Origin: Paraglaciecola sp030730205
Lineage (GTDB): Bacteria > Pseudomonadota > Gammaproteobacteria > Enterobacterales > Alteromonadaceae
DNA: 64,000 nucleotides
Direction of reading: 5' to 3'
NCBI RefSeq assembly: GCF_052119645.1
Contig: NZ_JBGQOM010000010.1
Span: 62,001 to 126,000, forward strand
Shown: one piece after another, positions 9,656 through 17,175 of the stretch
Numbering within the stretch: the stretch's first letter is position 1
How the letters are laid out: each line of letters opens with the position of its first letter
Notes under the pieces: generated by a model
The model's database searches: none
What the model saw: only the letters and a program-made list of their open reading frames with translations
Told to the model about the DNA's origin: nothing
Translations under genes and position numbers: made by a program

Positions 9656-10762
9656 CTATTTTTCATAGTGATGCGCGCCATAAACTGACATTACAATAGC
9701 GCGCTTTGTTTTAATGAAAAAATGCGGAATTAATACATGTAAGGGCATTTTCAAAAAATGGCCTCTAAAATACATAATAAATTTTGCAACGTGGATGCTC
9801 TTGCTAGAGATAAGATCATGGCTGGGCATGAAAGCTCGATATAGAATTAGTTTAATAAAAATATCAGCGCTGTGAGCAAATGAAAATTTATCAACAAATT
9901 CACATTCGTCGTCAGACAGTTTTCTCTTAAAGATCAGCTCACGTAATCTGATGACGTAATAAATTTCTCTCTTAAATCCGCATTTATGGGCTAACAAAAA
10001 GAAATCTTTCAAACTCTTTTTATTGGTTTCAATATCAAGCAGCAACAAATGAATATCGAGTAAATCCCTAAAGCTTTTAGAAAAGTCCTCATTAAAAAAT
10101 AAATGAATAACACAATGTAATACTTTGGTTTCATCAGCTAAAATCAATAGAGACGAACTTGTATTATGCAATTCATCAAATAATAAACTTTCAGCAATAA
10201 AAATTCCTGATACCGGCGGAATCAAAGTATGATGAACATCTAACGTTGTTCCTCTATAAAAATGGGTATAAGGTGGAATTTCGTGAGCCCATTTTCGATA
10301 ATATTGTTCATCATATTCATCTAACGGTTTAACTACCCAATCATTCTTTTTAAGTACACTTTCTACTTGCTCTAACTGCGATTTTTTTACCAAAATATCG
10401 ATATCGGACATAATACGTCCATAATGATTAGTATCATTATTCAGAACATACGCAGCCCCTTTTAAAAATATAGGGCTAATTCCATCCCTTGCTAAAAAAG
10501 AAGCCAACTCTTTAGCTTCATGTTTAATTTGGTGCGACTGCCGATCAGCGTAAATTTTCGCAGAGCTTATATGTTTAAACACAAACTCAGGTACATCATT
10601 TATTAATTTTGAACGAGCCAATAAATAATAAAAGGAACCAAGCAAATCATTTCCTCTTAAAATTCTGATAAGATTTTCCCACTGTTTTAACGAGAATTGA
10701 CGAATAATAACGGGATCCGAAAACACCTCGAATACTGCGTCGTAATTTAAAGTCTGTGACAT
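9656..10762 (-). CDS. Nucleotidyltransferase family protein (HPr-rel-A cassette)
   Basis: This 368-residue protein resembles the uncharacterised nucleotidyltransferase family (NTP_transf_5 type). It has the signature FLKGAAYVL (99-107) followed by GRIMSDIDILV, where Asp120 and Asp122 would bind metal. The predicted reaction is transfer of a nucleotidyl group to an unknown acceptor. Its start codon overlaps the kinase stop codon (TAATG), so the two are translationally coupled. Members of this family sit beside HprK-like kinases and PqqD-like proteins in exosortase loci and in some lasso-peptide clusters. The acceptor here is not known; the secreted protein at 11890-12537 is a candidate. Confidence 0.75.
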   Translation of the reverse strand: MSQTLNYDAVFEVFSDPVIIRQFSLKQWENLIRILRGNDLLGSFYYLLARSKLINDVPEFVFKHISSAKIYADRQSHQIKHEAKELASFLARDGISPIFLKGAAYVLNNDTNHYGRIMSDIDILVKKSQLEQVESVLKKNDWVVKPLDEYDEQYYRKWAHEIPPYTHFYRGTTLDVHHTLIPPVSGIFIAESLLFDELHNTSSSLLILADETKVLHCVIHLFFNEDFSKSFRDLLDIHLLLLDIETNKKSLKDFFLLAHKCGFKREIYYVIRLRELIFKRKLSDDECEFVDKFSFAHSADIFIKLILYRAFMPSHDLISSKSIHVAKFIMYFRGHFLKMPLHVLIPHFFIKTKRAIVMSVYGAHHYEK

Positions 10763-11637
10763 TAAATGACTAGCTCCTCTAAAAACTGGTCTATCCCGTT
10801 ATAAGATGAATATTTAGCGGTATAAAACTGAGCACCAAAAACTACATTTTTTAAGGTTTCGAAACCCTGTTCTCCTAAAATACTGTAGTTAAATGAATGA
10901 TGTACAAATTTTGCAAATCCCTCCAGCTGAGTAATTTGCTCAATGGCTAAGCTACCTCCTTCTCTATATTTTGGAAATATAGCAGCAACGATTTTAGCTT
11001 CTGATAGCTTTTCAAATGACGAGCGGTTGCTTAATTTTAAATGTGCAATATCGCCTTTATGAGTGCCATAGGTAGTTGTAGACATAAATTGCCCGTTAGC
11101 GTTTTTACGGATAATGTCAATTGAACGATTTTTTAATGACGCAGGACGATGCATTGGCACAACTAAATTTGAATTAAGCGGAATAATCGCCATTTCATCA
11201 GAATATACCGACCACCCACGTAAACTAAAATATGCTGCCAGTGTACTTTTACCAGAACCAGGAACCGCAGGAAAAATTACTGCTTTTCCATTTTTAACTA
11301 AAACGGCCGAATGTATGAGTAAATGAGAATAATCATGGGAAGCAATACACCAATTCATACCCCATTCCAAAGAAGGTAGCAACATTTTAGGTGCAATAGG
11401 ATTAAAAGGTCGATGATTATCGATATAAATGCAAATTTGCGGCTTGAGAAACTTACGGATAAATGAAGTGGATTTGATGCTTAAACAATAGTCAATCGGC
11501 TTTTCAGGTGCGAAACCAACACTATCGTCATAAAGTTTTTTGAGCTGACTTAAAATGTATTTAGGGCAACCTTCAATACTAAACCGATAAGGACCAACAT
11601 CTATAATTGAATTCAAGATTTTTTCACTAGGATACAT
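10762..11637 (-). CDS. HprK-related kinase A
   Basis: This 291-residue P-loop kinase is related to the C-terminal domain of HPr kinase/phosphorylase. The Walker A motif PAVPGSGKST (123-132, Lys130) is preceded by LLIHSAVLVKNGKAV (His109), and YSDEMAII (Asp147, Glu148) follows, as in HprK enzymes. It matches the HprK-related kinase A type found in exosortase genomes (TIGR04352-like). True HPr is not nearby, so the target is unlikely to be HPr. It overlaps the PqqD-like gene by 25 bases and the nucleotidyltransferase by one base, which indicates one operon. Serine phosphorylation of a partner is inferred from family behaviour. Confidence 0.85.
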   Translation of the reverse strand: MYPSEKILNSIIDVGPYRFSIEGCPKYILSQLKKLYDDSVGFAPEKPIDYCLSIKSTSFIRKFLKPQICIYIDNHRPFNPIAPKMLLPSLEWGMNWCIASHDYSHLLIHSAVLVKNGKAVIFPAVPGSGKSTLAAYFSLRGWSVYSDEMAIIPLNSNLVVPMHRPASLKNRSIDIIRKNANGQFMSTTTYGTHKGDIAHLKLSNRSSFEKLSEAKIVAAIFPKYREGGSLAIEQITQLEGFAKFVHHSFNYSILGEQGFETLKNVVFGAQFYTAKYSSYNGIDQFLEELVI

Positions 11638-11861
11638 TTTTTAAGAAGATCAATTTTAATTGATTCAAGCTCAACATTATTCGCACACAATTTAACGAAT
11701 CGCTCTAGATTTAACCCTTCTCCAGTTAAATTATCATATTCAGTAACCGAAGTAAGACTAAACTGAACAAAGATTGTGGAATAATCGATTTTAGAAAAAA
11801 TAATTACTCCACTTATATCTGGTGGAAAAACAATTAGATACTGTTCAGAGATTTGATACAA
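11613..11861 (-). CDS. PqqD-like protein of the HPr-rel-A system
   Basis: This 82-residue protein resembles the PqqD family (TIGR04353-like). PqqD domains act as recognition elements that hold a leader peptide for modifying enzymes. The sequence lacks internal methionines. The only usable start is TTG at 11861, since the frame meets a stop three codons upstream. It overlaps the kinase by 25 bases. The family call rests on size, position next to HprK-related kinase A, and the pattern of a short beta-rich start and a helical Leu-rich end. Sequence conservation is weak, so confidence is moderate. Confidence 0.65.
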   Translation of the reverse strand: MYQISEQYLIVFPPDISGVIIFSKIDYSTIFVQFSLTSVTEYDNLTGEGLNLERFVKLCANNVELESIKIDLLKKCILVKKS

Positions 11862-11889
11862 AATGCGCTATAACTCTGTTAAAAATTGG

Positions 11890-12537
11890 CTATCCACGGA
11901 TCGAACGACTAGAAACACCATCATTAAAAGATGTCCCTAAAATATCACCATAGTCCGAGGCTCTTCTTGAGCGACTCAAGGATTTTTTGTATTCAATAAC
12001 CCCATATATGTGTTCCATCAATTCATCCGCATCAGTGAATTGTGGAGGAATATTATAAAAACCCAAACGAGCATTCAAATAACACGATGCCAAATTAGCA
12101 ATATCACCGCCATCGAGAAGTGCTTCTGCGACATTCAACGATACCTGAGGAAAACTTTTACTGAGTAATACAGGGGGAAGATCTAAGATATATTGTTTTA
12201 AAGCTTTACATTTTGCTTTAAGAACTCCGTCAGATGCATGGGAATATAGAGAGAACATCGCTTTTATTTTGTTTTTATGAACTTGTTGAGTGACATCATT
12301 TTCAACAAATTTACACCAGCTGCCTGGAGATCGCCCGTTAGATAAAACTGGCATCTCACAAGTAGTTGTCGATTTAGAACCGCCAGAAATACCAGAGGCG
12401 TTACACGCACCCCATGCAGATTTAGCAGGTATTGAGGTAACTACAATACCCACAGTCGCTTGTTTGATAAAAGCACGGCGTTTTTCGATATTGTTGACTT
12501 TAGAACAATTGTTGTCTTTTTGTTCTAGATGATCCAT
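11890..12537 (-). CDS. Secreted hypothetical protein with Tat-like signal, first gene of the HPr-rel-A operon
   Basis: This 215-residue protein has no recognised family. The N-terminus carries a twin-arginine-like signal: KRRAFIK (Arg20, Arg21) then a hydrophobic core to about residue 38 and a possible cleavage near SAWG/A (43/44). The mature part holds several Cys residues (45, 60, 75) and the motif RSPGSWCKF (69-77), which recalls the S-P-G-x-W motif of other secreted proteins. The C-terminal tail is rich in Ser and Arg. It is the first gene behind a sigma-54 type promoter, with PqqD-like, kinase and nucleotidyltransferase genes following. It could be their substrate, but that is inference. 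Confidence 0.7.
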   Translation of the reverse strand: MDHLEQKDNNCSKVNNIEKRRAFIKQATVGIVVTSIPAKSAWGACNASGISGGSKSTTTCEMPVLSNGRSPGSWCKFVENDVTQQVHKNKIKAMFSLYSHASDGVLKAKCKALKQYILDLPPVLLSKSFPQVSLNVAEALLDGGDIANLASCYLNARLGFYNIPPQFTDADELMEHIYGVIEYKKSLSRSRRASDYGDILGTSFNDGVSSRSIRG

Positions 12538-12572
12538 ATAAAACCCCTATAAATTACATTTTGTAAAATCAA

Positions 12573-12588
12573 TGCAAAAAACGATCCA
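12573..12588 (-). promoter_or_regulatory. Sigma-54 type promoter of the HPr-rel-A operon
   Basis: On the minus strand the sequence reads TGGATC-GTTTT-TTGCA. The GG and GC pairs have the exact spacing of the -24/-12 promoter (consensus TGGCAC-N5-TTGCA), with mismatches only at two bases of the -24 box. Predicted transcription starts near 12562, about 25 bases before the ATG at 12537. Sigma-54 control is known for PEP-CTERM genes governed by the PrsK/PrsR two-component system, and the same type of site precedes the PEP-CTERM gene in this window. Confidence 0.7.
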
Positions 12589-12668
12589 AATACCAACCTG
12601 TTGATAATTAAAAGCTTATAAAGTTTAAACAAATATAGTGTAAAACAAACCGACACTAGCCTTCATTA

Positions 12669-13442
12669 TTATAACGCTATTTTATTTCTAACTGCGAGCT
12701 TTCTTAAATATTCAATGGGAATGGCGTAACTAATACCACTCGGTTTCTCTAATACCGTTTCTTTCGATTCTTTAATAAACACTTTATTCAAAATTCCTAA
12801 TACTTCTCCCGTCTTAGCATCATACAAGGGGCTACCACTATTACCAGGATAGGCGGTGATATCAAGTTGATAAATCAAAAACGGCTTATCAAGTTTTTCC
12901 AATAAATGAGTCGTCAATTGATTAGAATTAACGCTTGGAATAACATCTGGAGTTGAAGCGGCAATAATCCCCCTATGGGTCGCTGGATACAGCCCCAGCA
13001 CAGCCCCAATAGGAAATCCTGTTAGAAGTACTTCCGTTCCATCGTCTTTCATCTGTCCGCTTCCCAAAGTAACAGGCGGAAGCTTTCTGCTAATTTTCAA
13101 AATAGCTAAATCGTGGAGCGGGTCCGACGCTATAATTTCAGCTCTATCAACTGCTGGATGCCTTCCACTTCCTGAAAAAACAATATGATATTGGACAAAT
13201 TTAGGGTCAAGTTCTTGGGCAACCACATGGTAGTTTGTGGCAATAAGAGTGCCATCACCAAAAACAAATCCAGTTCCTTTAAGCTGATGAGTTTGTGCCC
13301 CCAGCGCATCATATAATCCAACACCTACTACTGAAGGTTTGACTTTAGCAATAACATCGATGTGAGAGTGTGCCGAAATAGGTTTAAGGAAAGAGATAAA
13401 AATTAGGCAAACTACAGTTAAGTACACCAAAGTGCGTTTCAT
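12669..13442 (-). CDS. Trypsin-like serine protease (S1C, HtrA-like, no PDZ domain)
   Basis: This 257-residue periplasmic or secreted protease has a Sec signal peptide (about residues 1-24, ending ISAHS). The chymotrypsin-fold triad is complete: His72 in ATNYHVV, Asp111 in PLHDLAIL and Ser202 in YPGNSGSPL. No PDZ domain follows, so it is a minimal HtrA/DegP relative. It lies directly upstream of the HPr-rel-A operon on the same strand, separated by the sigma-54 type promoter. It may process proteins of that system, but this is only positional. The 378 bases upstream (13443-13820) hold no gene that I can recognise. Confidence 0.88.
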   Translation of the reverse strand: MKRTLVYLTVVCLIFISFLKPISAHSHIDVIAKVKPSVVGVGLYDALGAQTHQLKGTGFVFGDGTLIATNYHVVAQELDPKFVQYHIVFSGSGRHPAVDRAEIIASDPLHDLAILKISRKLPPVTLGSGQMKDDGTEVLLTGFPIGAVLGLYPATHRGIIAASTPDVIPSVNSNQLTTHLLEKLDKPFLIYQLDITAYPGNSGSPLYDAKTGEVLGILNKVFIKESKETVLEKPSGISYAIPIEYLRKLAVRNKIAL

Positions 13443-13821
13443 ACTTTATTCTAGCCCCTAGAAATAAGAAAACTATTTAGAATCAATTAAGTTTAAGATG
13501 GATAACGACAGTGCTAAACAATATACTTTATTATGACTGTACTTAGGTAATTTTTAATTTAGTAGATATAAATTATTGAAAATCTTACTGTAAGAACTTG
13601 CTGATTTGAAAGGAATCCGAGTTACTCAATTTTTTGTGTCGCAGGAAAGTCAAGTAACAAGTTTAACAATAATAATGACTATTATTTCAGCCATAAACAT
13701 GTATTAATCAAGGACTAGGAGTTTAACGCGTCGACATAAAAGCTAAAGTGAATAACTACTGATAATTAGTCCAATAAAATAGGAACTCAATCTTGCTTAT
13801 GTTAATGAAAAAAGGGGTGGT
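13443..13821. other. Intergenic region between divergent protease and DUF218 genes
   Basis: This 379-base AT-rich stretch separates two divergent genes and must hold both promoters. A ribosome site (AAAAAGGGG) directly precedes the DUF218 gene. A near sigma-54 match at 13781-13796 has the GG and GC one base too far apart, so it was not called. No ORF above about ten codons was found. Confidence 0.5.
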
Positions 13822-14577
13822 ATGCTTCTAGCCTTACTTGCTTCCGTTGTAAGCTCACCGTTAGTTCATGCACCTCTTTTGTTTTTAATCTTTAGAGTGG
13901 TAGCTACATTAGGGACTCAACGAGTTCTGTATAATTGTCTTTCTGTTATTCCAATAATTTGGTTTTTTCTGTGCAGCATGACGTATCCTAGCATCGAATT
14001 AATTAAGTATTTAGAATCACCTCATCCGACCGTTAATATTGAATCTGACCAATGGAAGTCCGCGGATGCGATAGTAGTGTTAGCGTGCAACTACTATGAA
14101 GAAGAAAATTTCCCATACGTTTCAAGATGGCCCAATTGCTCCTTACAACGAAATTTACAAGCTGTTTTAATGTACAAAACTTATCCCCTCCCCATATATT
14201 TGGCTGGAGATGTGCTTAATCGTACTGACAGTGAGTCTCAAGCAGAGCATAATAAATCCTTCTTTGAGTACTTCGGTGTGCCAACTCAATCTATTCACAC
14301 CATATCAAAGGGTACAAATACAGAAACCGAAGTTGCTGCAATTGCCAGTATTTTAAATGGGAATAAAGTAGCTCTGGTTACTTCAGCTAGTCATTTAACA
14401 AGAGCAATTAAATATTTTGATGCATTCGATATTGAAACAATTGCCATCCCAGTAGAACATCTTAGTCGTAGGCATACTTCATTTACCATTGGCTTGCCGA
14501 GCGCCAAAAATCTTTACCGCAGCGAACGAGCAATTCACGAATATCTAGGCTTAATCTATCAGGATTATTTTTTATAG
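13822..14577 (+). CDS. YdcF/SanA-type DUF218 membrane protein
   Basis: This 251-residue protein has one or two N-terminal membrane segments (residues 1-55) and a DUF218 domain after them. Domain motifs are ADAIVVLACNYYEEE, IYLAGD, KGTNTETEVAA, VTSASHLTRAIKYF and the final HEYLGLIYQ. The family includes SanA and ElyC, which act in envelope and polysaccharide-carrier homeostasis; the exact reaction is unsettled. The ATG at 13822 is supported by the GGGG-containing ribosome site, and ATGs at 13799 and 13805 are out of frame. Its place beside exosortase accessory genes suggests an envelope role. Confidence 0.85.
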   Translation: MLLALLASVVSSPLVHAPLLFLIFRVVATLGTQRVLYNCLSVIPIIWFFLCSMTYPSIELIKYLESPHPTVNIESDQWKSADAIVVLACNYYEEENFPYVSRWPNCSLQRNLQAVLMYKTYPLPIYLAGDVLNRTDSESQAEHNKSFFEYFGVPTQSIHTISKGTNTETEVAAIASILNGNKVALVTSASHLTRAIKYFDAFDIETIAIPVEHLSRRHTSFTIGLPSAKNLYRSERAIHEYLGLIYQDYFL

Positions 14578-15074
14578 CTGTTTACTAAGTTCAACAAAGA
14601 CTACAATTTTTGAAATTTGTGATAATAATGCTTCAAATGAAAACAACTTAGCATGATGAGATTGATGCATTTACCCAAAGTATGGGCCCAAAAGAGATAA
14701 TATTAACAATTAATTCTCAGGCGTTTGTTAGATCAGTGGGGTACCCTGACCACTAGCTTGCGAAACTACGGTGATTCCTGCTTATTGAGTAAAGGTAAAA
14801 ATTTGGTTCGCGTAGGTAATTACAAAAATAATTCTAACTCCTTATCTCCAAATCGAGTTTCTTATTTTATAAAAAGTACCTTGAATTAAATGTGCTATTC
14901 TCAGCCTGAGTATTATATATAGTGCCACTGTAGGTAAACAAAAATGCACAACTATAGTTAGGCTTAGTCCTATAGAGGTTCATGACCCTTATTTTTAATA
15001 AAGGTTACCGACCGACGGCGTAATATGTAATTATCTCAACAAGGGTATAGAAAGATAATGAGGGAATGGTCTTT
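14578..15074 (+). other. Intergenic region upstream of the acyltransferase cluster
   Basis: About 497 bases carry no recognisable gene. The visible elements are an 8-bp palindrome GGGTACCC near 14738-14745, an AT-rich stretch (14860-14930) suited to a promoter, and GAGGG at 15060-15064 that places the following small ORF start at 15075. No perfect -24/-12 site was found, although two were searched for and failed on spacing or on the GG pair. Confidence 0.4.
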
Positions 15075-15272
15075 ATGGCTAAATTTTTTGGTGAAATTGA
15101 AATAGTGCGTATAAAAGAAGTTTACTTAAACGAATTTACCAGCACTTTTATTGAACGAGCATCTTACATTTCAATCTTCATTTACAAGACCTTAGATACT
15201 TTTATACCGACGTTGCTTGTAATCGCCAATAATATAGTTCAAACGAAACTAGTTGATCTGGAAAGCTTTTAA
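15075..15272 (+). CDS. Small hypothetical protein coupled to the acyltransferase gene
   Basis: This 65-residue ORF (MAKFFGEIEI...) has no family I can name. A hydrophobic middle (about IFIYKTLDTFIPTLLVIANNIV) could be one membrane segment. Its TAA stop overlaps the ATG of the acyltransferase gene (TAATG at 15270-15274), a layout typical of translational coupling. An upstream in-frame ATG at 15066 lies directly against the GAGGG ribosome site (15060-15064), so the ATG at 15075 has the better spacing. It may be a real small protein or a coupling leader. Confidence 0.5.
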   Translation: MAKFFGEIEIVRIKEVYLNEFTSTFIERASYISIFIYKTLDTFIPTLLVIANNIVQTKLVDLESF

Positions 15273-16090
15273 TGAACATTTTGAAAAAATATGCTGACAA
15301 ACCTGTTATAGGAATATTTATTAAGCAGCTTATGAACGTTATTGTGAGTCGAAAAGCCAATCAAATTTCACATCACTTTTCTGAATACCTGCATCCGGTC
15401 GTTGCTTCGACTGAAGAATTAAAAAATGAATCATATAAAATTCGCCACAATGTTTATTGTGAAGAGCTTAAATTTGAACCTCCCAAAGAAAGTCAACTTG
15501 AAACTGACGACTTTGATAATCATTCAACACATTGTTTGATTAAACATATTCCAACAGGTTTCTATGCCGGAACAGTCAGGATTGTAAGAACATCTAGCCC
15601 ACAACAATTACTGCCTATAGAGAAATATTGCATCAGTTCAATAGATGAAAAAAGCGTACATCCCGGTGACTTCCCCCGGGAGGAAATTTGTGAAATTTCA
15701 AGATTAGCAATTCCAGCTCAGTTCAGAAAACGTGCGACAGATAGATTTACCGGCTCCGCTACTGGTTCAATAAATGAACATAATTATTCCGAGAGAGAGC
15801 TAAGATGCTTTCCCTTCATAGCAGTCGGACTATATTTATCTGCTGCTTCGGTTACACAGCACCATGGAATAAAACACTGCTTTGTAATGATGGAACCGAG
15901 ACTCGCAAGAAGCTTACGATTTGTCGGCATTCCTTTTCAGCAAGTAGGACCGGTAGTTGAATATCACGGCAGAAGAGCTCCGTATTACATTAGTAGACAA
16001 CTGTTAATGAAAGGACTTAGCCCTGGCTTTAAAAAAATGCTGCAAAACATCGAAAAGCGTGTTGCCTTCCAGTTCAAACAAACAGAATAA
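15272..16090 (+). CDS. PEP-CTERM/exosortase system-associated acyltransferase
   Basis: This 272-residue GNAT-fold protein is related to N-acyl-homoserine-lactone synthases. The NESYKIRHNVYCEELKFEP stretch matches the LuxI-like N-terminal pattern, and REEICEISRLAIP matches the core strand. It fits the exosortase-associated acyltransferase type (TIGR03694-like). The likely reaction is acyl transfer from a thioester to an amino acid or similar amine, but the product is unknown. It is coupled to the small ORF upstream and followed 65 bases later by a ThiF-like gene on the same strand. Confidence 0.87.
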   Translation: MNILKKYADKPVIGIFIKQLMNVIVSRKANQISHHFSEYLHPVVASTEELKNESYKIRHNVYCEELKFEPPKESQLETDDFDNHSTHCLIKHIPTGFYAGTVRIVRTSSPQQLLPIEKYCISSIDEKSVHPGDFPREEICEISRLAIPAQFRKRATDRFTGSATGSINEHNYSERELRCFPFIAVGLYLSAASVTQHHGIKHCFVMMEPRLARSLRFVGIPFQQVGPVVEYHGRRAPYYISRQLLMKGLSPGFKKMLQNIEKRVAFQFKQTE

Positions 16091-16155
16091 GAAAAAGTAC
16101 TTGCAACTAAATAGCCAGAGGCAGTTAAAGTTCGAAATTGAGGAGATTAATTAAG

Positions 16156-17004
16156 ATGTTCGAATATCGTAACGCATTTTCAAGAAATATCGGATGGGTC
16201 TCGGAGGAAGAGCAACAAAGACTTAAATCAAAAAGAATTGCCATCGCTGGCGCTGGTGGAGTTGGTGGAGAGCACCTAATAACTATGGCTAGATTGGGTA
16301 TCAACAATTTTAACATCTCTGATTTCGATTCATTTGAGGTGCACAACTTTAATCGTCAAGCAGGCGCATTTATGTCAACCATTGGTCGCCCTAAATGCGA
16401 AGTCATGGAAGAAATAGTCAGAGATATAAATCCCGAAGTAAAAATAAGATCTTTTCCTGAAGGAATAAATGAAAGCAACGTAGATGAATTTTTAGATGAA
16501 GTTGATTTATACATAGATAGTCTTGATTTTTTTGCTTTAGACGCAAGGAAATTAGTATTCCGAAAATGCGAAGAAAAAAAAATCCCATTGATTACAGCTG
16601 CTCCCATTGGAATGGGCGTAGCATTTTTGTGCTTTATGCCCGGAAAAATGAGTTTTGAACAATACTTTTGCTTCGGCGGTTATAGCAAACAACAACAACT
16701 TGTTAGATTTCTAGTTGGATTATCGCCCTCCATGTTACAAAAACCTTACTTGGTCGTTCCACAAAAAGCTGATTTTAAAGCAGAAACTGGTCCATCAGTT
16801 CCTATGGCTGTAAAACTCTGCGCAGGTTTGGCTGGTACGTATGCACTCAAGATACTACTGAATAGAGGCAAAGTATTATCAGCCCCATATGGCTTACATT
16901 TTGATGCTTATCGCAATAAATTAAAAAAAACTTACCTACCGTTCGGTAATAAAGGGGTTTTTCAACGCTTAAAGATTTACATAGTAACTAAGCTTGTTTG
17001 TTGA
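16156..17004 (+). CDS. ThiF family (E1-like) adenylyltransferase
   Basis: This 282-residue Rossmann-fold enzyme resembles ThiF/MoeB/HesA E1-like proteins, which activate a C-terminal carboxylate as an acyl-adenylate. It has the nucleotide loop AGAGGVGGEH (31-40), Asp56, the arginine finger in NFNRQ (Arg67) and Lys80. I see no CxxC zinc pairs and no clear catalytic Cys, so it may stop at adenylation, and no ThiS-like partner lies beside it. The ATG at 16156 is chosen because GAGGAG (16140-16145) sits ten bases upstream; a TTG at 16138 overlaps that site. Its substrate may relate to the preceding acyltransferase. Confidence 0.85.
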   Translation: MFEYRNAFSRNIGWVSEEEQQRLKSKRIAIAGAGGVGGEHLITMARLGINNFNISDFDSFEVHNFNRQAGAFMSTIGRPKCEVMEEIVRDINPEVKIRSFPEGINESNVDEFLDEVDLYIDSLDFFALDARKLVFRKCEEKKIPLITAAPIGMGVAFLCFMPGKMSFEQYFCFGGYSKQQQLVRFLVGLSPSMLQKPYLVVPQKADFKAETGPSVPMAVKLCAGLAGTYALKILLNRGKVLSAPYGLHFDAYRNKLKKTYLPFGNKGVFQRLKIYIVTKLVC

Positions 17005-17117
17005 TTCGAATTAGGGCAGCCCTTTTTACAGATTAGGTGTCAGTTTTGTTTACAAAAACGTGTTGTAAAAAAAAGGCAAAAACGCCATACCATTGATTAT
17101 AAAGGGATTAAATATTT

Positions 17118-17133
17118 AGGCACGCTTTGTGCT
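17118..17133 (+). promoter_or_regulatory. Sigma-54 type promoter of the PEP-CTERM gene
   Basis: The sequence AGGCAC-GCTTT-GTGCT matches the -24/-12 consensus TGGCAC-N5-TTGCA/T with exact GG-to-GC spacing. The -24 box differs only in its first base. Predicted transcription starts near 17144, giving a leader of about 32 bases before the ATG at 17176. PEP-CTERM genes in other exosortase A bacteria are known to depend on RpoN with PrsK/PrsR. Confidence 0.8.
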
Positions 17134-17175
17134 TTATTTTAATTGAACTAACCTTACCGACCAAAGGACTTACCG

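Noticed and set aside
13781..13796. Possible sigma-54 promoter before the DUF218 gene (AGGAACTCAATCTTGC)
   Set aside because: The GG and GC pairs are one base too far apart; spacing is strict for this sigma factor.
14931..14955. Possible sigma-54 promoter upstream of the small ORF/acyltransferase run
   Set aside because: The AGGTAA...TGC arrangement is one base too long, and a second candidate at about 14880-14897 lacks the GG pair.
15066..15074. Upstream ATG of the small ORF (MVFMAKFF)
   Set aside because: Its ribosome site would touch the start codon; the ATG at 15075 has proper spacing.
17013..17023. AGGG-CAG-CCCT hairpin plus T-run after the ThiF gene
   Set aside because: The stem is only four base pairs with a three-base loop; too weak to call a terminator.
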